A stretch of 24,517 bases of DNA. Source: Pseudomonadota bacterium. Its GTDB lineage: Bacteria > Myxococcota > Polyangia > Polyangiales > Polyangiaceae. A program made the position numbers and the translations under genes. A model generated the notes under the pieces. The model did not search any database. It saw nothing but the letters and a program-made list of their open reading frames with translations, and was not told the origin of the DNA. How positions within the stretch are numbered: the first letter of the stretch is position 1; each line of letters opens with the position of its first letter. Shown here piece by piece: positions 6,854 to 13,903 of this stretch. The DNA lies in the NCBI GenBank assembly GCA_023419055.1, contig JAEZYO010000087.1, positions 1-24,517 on the forward strand, in the 5' to 3' direction.

Positions 6854-7834
6854 TCAGGTCGCTGCGCTGGGCCTTCGACGGAACAAGCGCCGGGCGGACT
6901 CGGCTTCGATTCGCAGGAACTCGCGCAGGGTCCAGCCGGTGAAGCGCGCGCGGTCTACCGTGGGGGGCCGAGAGCCTTCGATCTCGGGTCGCTCCTCGCT
7001 GGGCTCGTACAGGTTGCCGAGCTTGTGCGGCTCCGGTCGATCAGAGACGTGGAAGCGCCGGACAGAGCGGGCGAGAAGCTGCTCCACCGTGCGCGGAAAG
7101 GCGCGATGGAGCGCGAGCCCGAGCGCCGCGTAGCGCGGTACGTGGCGTTCCCTGCGCGGGCGCCTGGCGACCTCGACGATGGCGCGCGCCACGTCCTTCG
7201 GATCCTGTACGGGCGGCATCGCGTCGAGCTCGCGCCCGAGCTCGTTGGCGCCGGTCTCGAAATGCTGGGTGTTCACCGCGTAGGGAAAGACGGTGCAGAC
7301 GTGGATGTCGCGTTCGTCGGCGAGCTCGCTGCGTAGAGCCTCCGAGACGCCGCGGAGCCCAAACTTGCTGATCACGTACGAAGGAACGACGGGCTGGGCG
7401 ATCTTGCTCAAGATGGAGCCGACGTTGATCAAGACACCGCGCCCCTGACGCCGAAACACCGGCACTACCGCGCGCGCGCTCAGGATCGCCCCGTAGAGGT
7501 TGGTCTCGATGACGCGGCGATGATCTTCGAAGCTGCCCTTCTCCAGCGGAGAGAACAGCGTGACGCCTGCATTGTTGATCCAGACGTCGATGCGACCTGC
7601 GGCGTCGAGCGCCGCCTTCACCAGCCTTTGGACCTCCTCTTCGTTCGTGACGTCGGTGGGAACGAAGATGGCGCTCCCGCCGGCGGTTCGGCAAAGCTCG
7701 GCGACCTCCTTCAGCGCCTCTTCTCGGCGCGCCGCGAGCACGACGAGATCGCCGCGGGAGGCGAATTCCAGCGCCGTAGCGCGACCGATCCCGCTCGAAG
7801 CGCCGGTCACGACGACCACCTGGCGTTGGGACAT
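6854..7834 (-). CDS. SDR family oxidoreductase
   Basis: This 326-aa classical short-chain dehydrogenase has the NAD(P)-binding motif TGASSGIG (10-17), NNAG (87-90), catalytic Ser140 (NVGS) and the YVISK pair Tyr153/Lys157. The arginines near 36-37 (AARREE) favour NADP. A C-terminal extension of about 70 residues beyond the usual fold is basic and Pro-rich, as in the longer SDRs of environmental bacteria. The substrate is unknown. The gene follows the 96-aa gene after 13 nt and precedes the FAD oxidoreductase by 9 nt. The two enzymes may act on the same metabolite, which is inference from operon context only. Confidence 0.93.
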   Translation of the reverse strand: MSQRQVVVVTGASSGIGRATALEFASRGDLVVLAARREEALKEVAELCRTAGGSAIFVPTDVTNEEEVQRLVKAALDAAGRIDVWINNAGVTLFSPLEKGSFEDHRRVIETNLYGAILSARAVVPVFRRQGRGVLINVGSILSKIAQPVVPSYVISKFGLRGVSEALRSELADERDIHVCTVFPYAVNTQHFETGANELGRELDAMPPVQDPKDVARAIVEVARRPRRERHVPRYAALGLALHRAFPRTVEQLLARSVRRFHVSDRPEPHKLGNLYEPSEERPEIEGSRPPTVDRARFTGWTLREFLRIEAESARRLFRRRPSAAT

Positions 7835-7847
7835 GACTCGCTCCTGG

Positions 7848-8138
7848 TCAGGCCGTGCCGCGGTGGATCAGCTTGTTGAAACGGCTGAGCTCTCCCTCGG
7901 CCGTCTTCTCCTGGTAGATGAACTCGAGCTCGGCGTCCTCGAACTTGTCGAAGAACTGCTCCCAGGAAATCTCTTCCAGCTTGCCCTCACCAGAGAAGCC
8001 GGGAAAATCGATGCGCAGCAGCCCGGGGTCTCCTCCTTCGCGCTCCGTGCCGAGCACGTGCGCCGGGTGACCTCCTCGTTCTTCCGTCCAGCGACGAATG
8101 AAGTCGTGATCGGTCGTCGAACTAGTGGCTCGTGCCAT
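7848..8138 (-). CDS. Conserved 96-aa small protein, often mislabelled glucan branching enzyme
   Basis: This 96-aa acidic protein has a HDFIRRWTEERGG helix, the motif GDPGLLRIDFPGF with GKLEEISWEQFFDKF, and the closing FIYQEKTAEGELSRFNKLI. I recognise this as a widespread small family. From memory, automated pipelines often call it 1,4-alpha-glucan branching enzyme, but it is far too short and lacks GH13 motifs. Its function is unknown, and it tends to occur among stress genes. AAGGAGG lies 8 nt before the ATG. It is the first gene of the SDR/FAD operon, and a clear -24/-12 promoter lies about 45 nt upstream. Confidence 0.88.
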   Translation of the reverse strand: MARATSSTTDHDFIRRWTEERGGHPAHVLGTEREGGDPGLLRIDFPGFSGEGKLEEISWEQFFDKFEDAELEFIYQEKTAEGELSRFNKLIHRGTA

Positions 8139-8182
8139 GACGTGTCCCTCCTTTCGATCCGCTCCGGGATCGACCGAATTGG

Positions 8183-8198
8183 TGCAACGCCTGCGCCA
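8183..8198 (-). promoter_or_regulatory. Sigma-54 (-24/-12) promoter of the small protein/SDR/FAD operon
   Basis: The minus strand reads TGGCGCAGGCGTTGCA, differing from TGGCAC-N5-TTGCA at one base, with ten bases between GG and GC. The predicted start near 8172 gives a 34-nt leader carrying AAGGAGG before the ATG at 8138. This is the best-placed promoter of the set. Confidence 0.78.
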
Positions 8199-8576
8199 GA
8201 CGGCTCGCTATCCCGCGCGGTTGATGACGGCAAGAAACGACGGCCGCGCCGGTAGCCGTTGAGTCGCCCGTTCGAGTCGTGGACGCCGGACCCGTCGAAG
8301 AAGTGCATCAGGTCCTCCCCACCGAGGGAATTTCCTATCCCGGACGACTCGGCGGTAGCCGGCTTCGCGGTGATGCGCGAAAGCGTCCAACCATTTCTGT
8401 CACGGCATGAAAGGGCAGCGTGGCGGAATGCAGCGGAGGCCCTGGCCCTCGTCGTCGGTGTTTTTCGCCAGGCTGTTGCAGAGTGCCGCTTCGGTGCGGA
8501 GACGCCAAATCGCCACGACCGACGTCTGTTGCATGTTGCCCCTGCTCACTGACCACGCGCGGCGCCCGAAAGTCCA
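8199..8576. other. Intergenic region between divergent units, no convincing gene
   Basis: About 380 bases lie between the two promoter candidates of the divergent units. Short open frames here have no recognisable products. A GGGGAGG-preceded ATG at 8308 (minus) opens a frame that runs through the sigma-54 promoter and into the small-protein gene out of frame, so it was not called. CGGTAGCCG occurs twice, near 8250 and 8354. I see no convincing activator-site palindrome, although such sites would be expected here. Confidence 0.5.
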
Positions 8577-8592
8577 GGGCACGACCTTCGCA
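8577..8592 (+). promoter_or_regulatory. Weak sigma-54-like site upstream of the second regulator
   Basis: GGGCACGACCTTCGCA keeps GGCAC, the GCA of the -12 box and the ten-base GG-to-GC spacing, but changes the well-conserved second T of TTGC. The predicted start near 8603 would give a 40-nt leader to the ATG at 8643. Read on its own this is a weak call. It gains some support from the similar sites elsewhere in the window. Confidence 0.35.
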
Positions 8593-8642
8593 CTGCCGCG
8601 ACCTTTACCGTGGCGCCACAACCTTTGGAGAAAACCCTCCCC

Positions 8643-10010
8643 ATGCGACGAGTGATCTTGATCAGTGCGCATGACGACGACCGCCTCTTCGCTCGTTTGA
8701 GTGAGGAATCCTACTTCGTTGACCGGTGCGACGACGTGGATTCGGCGCGAGGCCTGCTTCGCGCCTACGGAGTGGTCCCGGTCGTGCTCAGCACGGCGAG
8801 AGCACACGACCTGCACGTTCTTCGGGCGCTTCCGAATCCTCCGGCCATCATCGCGGTCGTTCAGTCGACCGAAGCGGCGGTCGAGGCGTTGCGAGCCGGC
8901 GCGCTTCATGCGCTGCGTGCTCCGACGTCTCCCGAAGAGCTGGTCCTCCACCTTCGAAGGCTGTTCGAAGGTCCAGAGAGGCCGCCGAGCGATGTCTCGA
9001 AGGCCGCGGTGATCGAGGCTGCCCCGGTGCTCGTCGGCGAGACCATGCAGATGCGCAGCATCAAGGAACGCATCCGCATGCTGGCGCAGAGCCCGACGCG
9101 CGCGTTCCTGATCGAAGGCGAGAGCGGCACGGGCAAGGATACCGTCGCTCGAGTCATCCACGTCACGGCCGGGGCGTCGCATCCGTTCGTCTACGTGAAC
9201 TTCTGGGAGCGATCCGCGGAGGCGCTCGAGGCGGAGCTGTTCGGCGCAGAGCGCTACGCCACGAACGGCGAACCTCGACCAGGGCTCTTGGAACTCGCAG
9301 ACGGAGGCACGCTCTACCTCGACGAAATAGCGCTCATCCCGAGCTCTCTCCAGCCGCGCCTGCTGCGCTTCTTGCGGGAAGGCACGTTTCGGCGCGTAGG
9401 AGGAAGCGTCGATCGTTCCGCGCGCGTGCGGATCATCTCCTCGACCGGCTGTGACCTCCGAGCGTGCGTTCGGAGCCGCACGCTCCAGGCGGAGCTCGTG
9501 CGCCGGCTCTCCGTGTCTGCGATCGAACTGCCTCCGTTGCGAGACCGCCTCGCGGACCTACCGCTCCTGGTGCAGCACTTCGTTTCGGTTCTCTCTGCTC
9601 GAATAGGGCGGACCATCGACGGAGTGACCTCGTCCACGCTGGAGCTCTTCGCCGGGCATCGTTGGCCGGGGAACCTGCGCGAGCTCGCCAACGCGCTCGA
9701 GCGCGCGGCCGTGAAGAGCGAAGGCGCGCTCCTCGAAATCGAGACCTTGCCACGTCACTTCGGTCCAGCGGCGCGCGTGAACTACCAGCTCCCCGACGAG
9801 GGCATCGTGTTCAGCGAGTTCGAGCGCGAGGTGCTCGCTCAGGCGCTCGCCCACGCGAAGGGCAACCAGAGCCGGGCCGCGGCGTTGCTGCGGATCAGCA
9901 GGGATCAGCTGCGCTACCGTATGCTCAAGTTCGGCCTCCGGCTGCGTCACTCGTCGCGAACGGCGGCTCCCGAGCTCGTGCCGGTGCTGGATATCTCCGG
10001 GGGAGAGTAG
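8643..10010 (+). CDS. NtrC-family AAA+ regulator with pseudo-receiver and no GAFTGA loop
   Basis: The 455-aa protein has a receiver-like domain (1-110), an AAA+ domain (about 128-370) and a Fis-type helix-turn-helix (about 404-432, AKGNQSRAAALLRISRDQLR). Walker A is GESGTGK (159-165) and Walker B is GGTLYLDEI (221-229). ELPPLRDRLADLP and WPGNLREL are typical of the family. Strand 3 of the receiver (VPVVLSTARAHD) lacks the phospho-acceptor Asp, and the usual KP is RAPTS, so phosphorylation is unlikely. The segment after ELFG (198-201) is AERYATNGEPRPG, with no GAFTGA. It therefore may not remodel sigma-54 directly. The ATG at 8643 with GGAG upstream is preferred to a GTG at 8610. It is divergent from the SDR operon and 55 nt ahead of the glycan cluster. 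Confidence 0.93.
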   Translation: MRRVILISAHDDDRLFARLSEESYFVDRCDDVDSARGLLRAYGVVPVVLSTARAHDLHVLRALPNPPAIIAVVQSTEAAVEALRAGALHALRAPTSPEELVLHLRRLFEGPERPPSDVSKAAVIEAAPVLVGETMQMRSIKERIRMLAQSPTRAFLIEGESGTGKDTVARVIHVTAGASHPFVYVNFWERSAEALEAELFGAERYATNGEPRPGLLELADGGTLYLDEIALIPSSLQPRLLRFLREGTFRRVGGSVDRSARVRIISSTGCDLRACVRSRTLQAELVRRLSVSAIELPPLRDRLADLPLLVQHFVSVLSARIGRTIDGVTSSTLELFAGHRWPGNLRELANALERAAVKSEGALLEIETLPRHFGPAARVNYQLPDEGIVFSEFEREVLAQALAHAKGNQSRAAALLRISRDQLRYRMLKFGLRLRHSSRTAAPELVPVLDISGGE

Positions 10011-10065
10011 GGCGAGAGGACGGACGACCATGCAAAATCGAGCCACGCGAGAAGGAAAGCTCACG

Positions 10066-11028
10066 ATGCGCGCCGCGCGGATCGTCGCGCCCCGCCGCAT
10101 CGAGATCGAAGACGTCGCCGTGCCGATCCCCTCGCCGGAGCAAGTCCGGTTCAAGGTGGTCGGCACGGGGGTTTGCGCGTCGAACCTGGGACCGTGGCTC
10201 GGGCTGCCCTGGCTGCGCTACCCGTTCGGCCCTGGCGAGTCGGGTCACGAAGCCTGGGGTGTGGTCGACTCGGTAGGAGACCAGGTAAAGGGCGTGTCGG
10301 TGGGGGACACGATCGCCGCGGTCTCGTACCACGCCTACGCCGAGTACGACGTCGCGGATGCGAGCGCCGTCGTTCGGCTGTCGGGTGCGCTCACCGGCGA
10401 ACCCTTCCCCGGCGAGGCGCTGGGCACGGCGATGAACATCCTCGAGCGGAGCAACATCCGCGAGGGGCAGGTCGTTGCCGTGGTGGGGATCGGCTTCATC
10501 GGCGCGCTCTTGACACGACTCGCGGCCGATCGAGGCGCGAGGGTGATCGCGATCTCACGCCGCGACAGCTCGCTCGAGCTCGCGAGGTCCATGGGCAGCA
10601 CCGAGGTCGTGAAGATGGTCGATCACGGCGCCATCATCCAGCGAGTGTCGGAGCTCACCGGCGGTGAGCTCTGCGACACGGTGATCGAAGCGGTCGGTCA
10701 GCAGTGGCCCCTCGATCTGTCGGCAGAGCTCACGAAGACACGAGGTCGGCTGGTCATCGCGGGGTACCATCAGGACGGCCCGCGACAAGTGAACCTCCAG
10801 CTCTGGAACTGGCGAGGCCTCGACGTCGTGAACGCTCACGAGCGGGAGAAGGCGGTGTACGCCGCAGGGATTCAGGCGGCGGCGGCGGCGGTGCTCGAGG
10901 GTCGACTCGATCCCAGGCCGCTCTACACGCACCGCTTCGGGCTGGAGGAGCTCGGGAAGGCGCTCGATCACGCGGCGGATCGCCCGGACGGGTTCGTGAA
11001 GGCTCTGATTCTCCCTGAAGCGGGATGA
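10066..11028 (+). CDS. MDR-family (zinc-type alcohol) dehydrogenase of the glycan cluster
   Basis: This 320-aa medium-chain dehydrogenase/reductase begins MRAARIVAPRRIEIEDV. Catalytic-site elements GVCASN and GHEAWG are present, but the four-Cys structural zinc loop is absent. The nucleotide fold has VVGIGFIGAL near 145-154. The substrate may be a sugar or polyol, as inferred from its neighbours; sorbitol or threonine dehydrogenases are the nearest functional types. The ATG at 10066, with AAGGAAAG upstream, is preferred to an in-frame ATG at 10030. It is the first enzyme of the cluster, 55 nt after the regulator gene, and I see no separate promoter. Its stop overlaps the next candidate start as ATGA. 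Confidence 0.88.
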   Translation: MRAARIVAPRRIEIEDVAVPIPSPEQVRFKVVGTGVCASNLGPWLGLPWLRYPFGPGESGHEAWGVVDSVGDQVKGVSVGDTIAAVSYHAYAEYDVADASAVVRLSGALTGEPFPGEALGTAMNILERSNIREGQVVAVVGIGFIGALLTRLAADRGARVIAISRRDSSLELARSMGSTEVVKMVDHGAIIQRVSELTGGELCDTVIEAVGQQWPLDLSAELTKTRGRLVIAGYHQDGPRQVNLQLWNWRGLDVVNAHEREKAVYAAGIQAAAAAVLEGRLDPRPLYTHRFGLEELGKALDHAADRPDGFVKALILPEAG

Positions 11029-11135
11029 AAATCATCGTCTTCTGGCTCAGCAAGGCGCTGGGGGCGACGAGTGCCTGCTTGCTCGACGCGGTCAAGCTGC
11101 TCGACCGCAACGACCTGATGAGGGCAGCCGAATGA
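11025..11135 (+). CDS. Candidate 36-aa small protein, translationally coupled
   Basis: A 36-codon frame begins MKIIVFWLSKALGATS at an ATG overlapping the dehydrogenase stop (ATGA) and ends 13 nt before the next GTG, filling the gap between two operon genes. The product has a hydrophobic first half and a charged helix ending DRNDLMRAAE. It could be a small amphipathic membrane-associated protein. Position and overlap favour translation, but the ribosome site is weak and no family is recognised. Confidence 0.45.
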   Translation: MKIIVFWLSKALGATSACLLDAVKLLDRNDLMRAAE

Positions 11136-11148
11136 GGAAGGAGTCGAC

Positions 11149-12036
11149 GTGGTCGAAGCGGTGATGCTCTGGAACGAGCCCAACAACCTCTCACACTGGG
11201 ATTTCGAGATGGACCCAGGGTGGGAGAAGTTCGCCGAGATGGTGAAGCTCGCGGCCGACGCCGTCACGGCCGAGAGCCCACGGCTCACCAAGGTCCTCGG
11301 TGGGATCTCGCCGATCGATCCGGCCTTCATCCGGAACATGGCGTCGCGCGACGTGCTCTCTCGCGTGAATGCCATCGCCGTTCATGGCTTCCCCCTCGAC
11401 TGGAACCACTGGCAGATCGACGAGTGGCCCTCTCGGCTGGCAGAGATCAAGAGCGTCACCGACCTCCCGGTCTGGGTCTCGGAGGTGGGCGTCTCGAGCT
11501 TCGGCGCGGAAGAAGTGCAGGCCTTCGGGTTGGCTCGCAGCGCGGAGCTCTTGCGCGGTCTCGCGCCGCGCATCCACTGGTACTCCTTGTTCGATCTCCC
11601 TCGAGCGTGGCCGGCCACCACCCGTCACCGTGAGGCCGAAGGATCGTCTTACTATCGCCATTTCTACATGGGGCTCGTGCGCGAGGACGGGACCCCGAAG
11701 CGCTCCGCCGCCGACTTCGCGCGGTACGCTGCGGATCTCGGGATCTGCCAGTGGTTCCACTTCGAAGACCATCGGCTCGAGGAGGGGGTGCGCTGGTTGA
11801 AGCGCTTCGGCGTGAAGTACCTTCGCACGGGGCTCAGCTGGGCCGATCATCACCGGCCGAACGCGCTCGCCTGGTTCGACAAACAGATGCGCGCCCTCGA
11901 AGACTTCGAGGTCACCGTCACGTACTGCTTCACGCCTCCGTCTCGCGGGCTCAGGGAGCACTATACGGCACCGCCGGCGGACCCGAGGGAGTTCGCGGAG
12001 TTCTGCGCGGCCATGACTCGGCGCTACGCGAGCTGA
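11149..12036 (+). CDS. Glycoside-hydrolase-like protein (GH39/clan A type), apparently circularly permuted
   Basis: The 295-aa product starts almost at the acid/base motif: LWNEPNN, Glu10. The probable nucleophile is Glu112 in VWVSEVGVSS, followed by a strand-8-like IHWYSLFDLP. These are strands 4 to 8 of a clan-A barrel, as in beta-xylosidases. Residues 200-295 then carry motifs normally found before strand 4: QWFHFEDHRLEEGVRWLKRFGV, LRTGLSWAD, VTVTYCFTPP and EFAEFCAAMTRRYA. The order 4-8 then 1-3 suggests circular permutation. It probably cleaves or binds a glycoside. No signal peptide is seen, so it acts in the cytoplasm. The GTG at 11149 has AGGAAGGAG upstream; an in-frame stop lies at 11119 and no earlier start exists. 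Confidence 0.8.
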   Translation: MVEAVMLWNEPNNLSHWDFEMDPGWEKFAEMVKLAADAVTAESPRLTKVLGGISPIDPAFIRNMASRDVLSRVNAIAVHGFPLDWNHWQIDEWPSRLAEIKSVTDLPVWVSEVGVSSFGAEEVQAFGLARSAELLRGLAPRIHWYSLFDLPRAWPATTRHREAEGSSYYRHFYMGLVREDGTPKRSAADFARYAADLGICQWFHFEDHRLEEGVRWLKRFGVKYLRTGLSWADHHRPNALAWFDKQMRALEDFEVTVTYCFTPPSRGLREHYTAPPADPREFAEFCAAMTRRYAS

Positions 12037-12039
12037 CCC

Positions 12040-13623
12040 GTGCTGGCCTACCGGGATTGCGCCCGCACCGCGTCCGGCGCGGAGGTCGTCGCGGAGCTCG
12101 TCGCGTGCCTGCGAGCGTGCGCCGCGGGAGGGGAGAGAAGACGCCTCGAGGCCTTCTTGCGGGCGGCGGATCTCGAGTGCGCTCTCGCGGACGCGGGCAG
12201 CCCGCTCGCGACCACGGCGCAGTCGCTCACGGACGCGCTGTGCGAGGCGTTCCGCGGGCGGCCGGAGCGCTCCGTCGGACTGCCGCCGGAGGCCGTGGCT
12301 CGCAAGCTCGAGGTTCCGAAGTCGCTGAACCTTCGCACCCCCGAGGGTTACGCCTATTTCGGCCTCGACCCGCTCGGCTTCGTCGAGCTCGCCCGACGTT
12401 ACCGGCTCGGTGCCCAGCGCGTGGTCGTGATCGGGATCCGGAGCATCGGCGTCAGCCTCTCGGCGGTCGTGGCCTCCACCTTGCGCGAGCGCGGCGCGAG
12501 GGTGGAGCGCAGCACGGTGAGACCGACGGGGCACCCCTGGAACCGCGTCTCGAGCTTCGACCGGCCGCCTCCGGAGTGGCTCGACTCGGAGTTCATCGTC
12601 GTGGACGAGGGGCCTGGCCTGAGCGGCTCTACCTTCCTCTCCGTGGGCGAGGCGCTGGTCCGCGCAGGGGTACGAGCCGACCGCGTGACGTTCTTCGGCT
12701 CGCGTGACTTCGATCCCCGAGAGCTCTGCGCGGAGCGGGCGGCGGAGCGCTGGTCGCCCTTCGGCAGGCGGTCGACGAGCAAGACACCGGTGTCGGGGGC
12801 CGGAGTCGACTGGTCCGGCGGCCTCTGGCGGCTCGACACTTACGAGAGTGAGCTCGACTGGCCGGCGTCGTGGGTGGAGCTCGAGCGCGTGAAGCGCGCG
12901 AGCCCGGAGGCGCTCTTCAAGTTCGAGGGGCTACCGCCGTACGACGCGGAACCGCGCGCGCGCTCGCGCTCGATCCACGGAGCCGGCTTCGGGCCCGAGC
13001 AGGTAGAGCTCAGCGCCGGCGCTCTGTGCGGCTACGAGCTCTGCCGCGGCCGCCCCGGCAGGCGCGCCGACGTGAGCGAAGCCTTGCTCGATCGCATGAG
13101 CGCCTATCTCGCCTTCCGCGCGCGCGCCTTCAAGCTAGAGCCGGCGGACCCGCAGCCGCTCGAGGAGATGGCGCGCTGCAACGTGCGAGAGGCTCTCGAT
13201 CGCGAGCTGCCGAGGTACTTCAATCTGCGCTCCGCCCGGCCCATCGTCGCCGACGCGCGCATGCAACCGGAGGAGTGGTGGCTCCGGGAAGACGGCGTGT
13301 GGCTCAAGCTGGACGGGGCGACTCACGGCGACGATCAGCTGTTCCCGGGGCCGTGCGACGTCGCCTGGGATCTCGCCTCGGCGGTGGTCGAGTGGGATCT
13401 CGACGACGCGTGTGCGGAAGCCCTGCTGCGGCGCTTTCAGCGCGTGAGCGGGGACGACGCGCGGGCGCGCCTTCCCCCGCATCTGGTCGGTTATTCCGCG
13501 TTCCGTCTCGGCTGCGTGGAGCTCGCGATCTCCACCGCCAGCCCTGCAGAACGACGCCGTCTCGAGCGCTCTCGCTCGCTCTATCACCGCCGCCTCGCGC
13601 GCGGCGTCGCGGTGCTCACTTGA
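12040..13623 (+). CDS. PRTase-like protein with uncharacterised C-terminal domain
   Basis: The 527-aa protein is not a family I can name. Residues about 100-230 resemble a type I phosphoribosyltransferase fold: VVVIGIRSIGVSLSAVV as a pyrophosphate-loop-like segment and FIVVDEGPGLSGSTF (185-199) as the PRPP loop. The last 200 residues hold KLDGATHGDDQLFPGP followed by CDVAWDLASAV, which faintly resembles the catalytic and DLA segments of aminoglycoside-phosphotransferase-type kinases. No ATP-binding lobe is visible. The N-terminal 100 residues are helical and Ala/Arg-rich. The GTG at 12040 lies 3 nt after the previous stop, with no clear ribosome site, so coupling is likely. A role in glycan or nucleotide-sugar metabolism is suggested by context only. 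Confidence 0.72.
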   Translation: MLAYRDCARTASGAEVVAELVACLRACAAGGERRRLEAFLRAADLECALADAGSPLATTAQSLTDALCEAFRGRPERSVGLPPEAVARKLEVPKSLNLRTPEGYAYFGLDPLGFVELARRYRLGAQRVVVIGIRSIGVSLSAVVASTLRERGARVERSTVRPTGHPWNRVSSFDRPPPEWLDSEFIVVDEGPGLSGSTFLSVGEALVRAGVRADRVTFFGSRDFDPRELCAERAAERWSPFGRRSTSKTPVSGAGVDWSGGLWRLDTYESELDWPASWVELERVKRASPEALFKFEGLPPYDAEPRARSRSIHGAGFGPEQVELSAGALCGYELCRGRPGRRADVSEALLDRMSAYLAFRARAFKLEPADPQPLEEMARCNVREALDRELPRYFNLRSARPIVADARMQPEEWWLREDGVWLKLDGATHGDDQLFPGPCDVAWDLASAVVEWDLDDACAEALLRRFQRVSGDDARARLPPHLVGYSAFRLGCVELAISTASPAERRRLERSRSLYHRRLARGVAVLT

Positions 13624-13903
13624 ATCGAGCATATTTCACCGTACGCGCCGGGGCGAGCTGCCACGCTGCCACGGCTCGGTGTGGCGTGCGTGGGCGGTGG
13701 CCGCCGCGAAGTAGTGCTCTCCTCGGCAGCCCCTCGACGCAGAGCATCGTTTGTAGAAGCTTTGGAGGGCTCGCGCTCTTCGTGCAAATTGGCTCCTGGC
13801 CTCGCGGCATGGCCGCTGCTTGATCTTCGAGTCGTCGCGCCCTCGCAGCGCGGGAGAAGGATGCCGCAATGATTTGGATCAGTGCTGATGCGGAGGCCTG
13901 CCT
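13624..13903. other. 280-base gap inside the glycan cluster
   Basis: No supported gene is seen. This is the only large gap in the plus-strand cluster, so it may hold an internal promoter for the epimerase/glycosyltransferase genes. I found no -24/-12 match with correct spacing. Its AT-richer stretches (13628-13636 and 13741-13790) suggest but do not prove a vegetative promoter. GGAGG before the ATG at 13904 is the ribosome site. Confidence 0.5.

Noticed and set aside
7868..8308. Minus-strand frame starting MHFFDGSG with a strong GGGGAGG site
   Set aside because: It runs through the sigma-54 promoter at 8183-8198 and then through the 96-aa gene in a different frame. The product is unrecognised and Arg/Ser-rich. 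Only a short N-terminal part could be real, and no stop supports that.
13784..13824. TGGC-containing stretches before the first epimerase gene as a sigma-54 promoter
   Set aside because: TGGC at 13790 and 13810 have no GC at the required distance, and the near match at 13875-13891 is off by one base.
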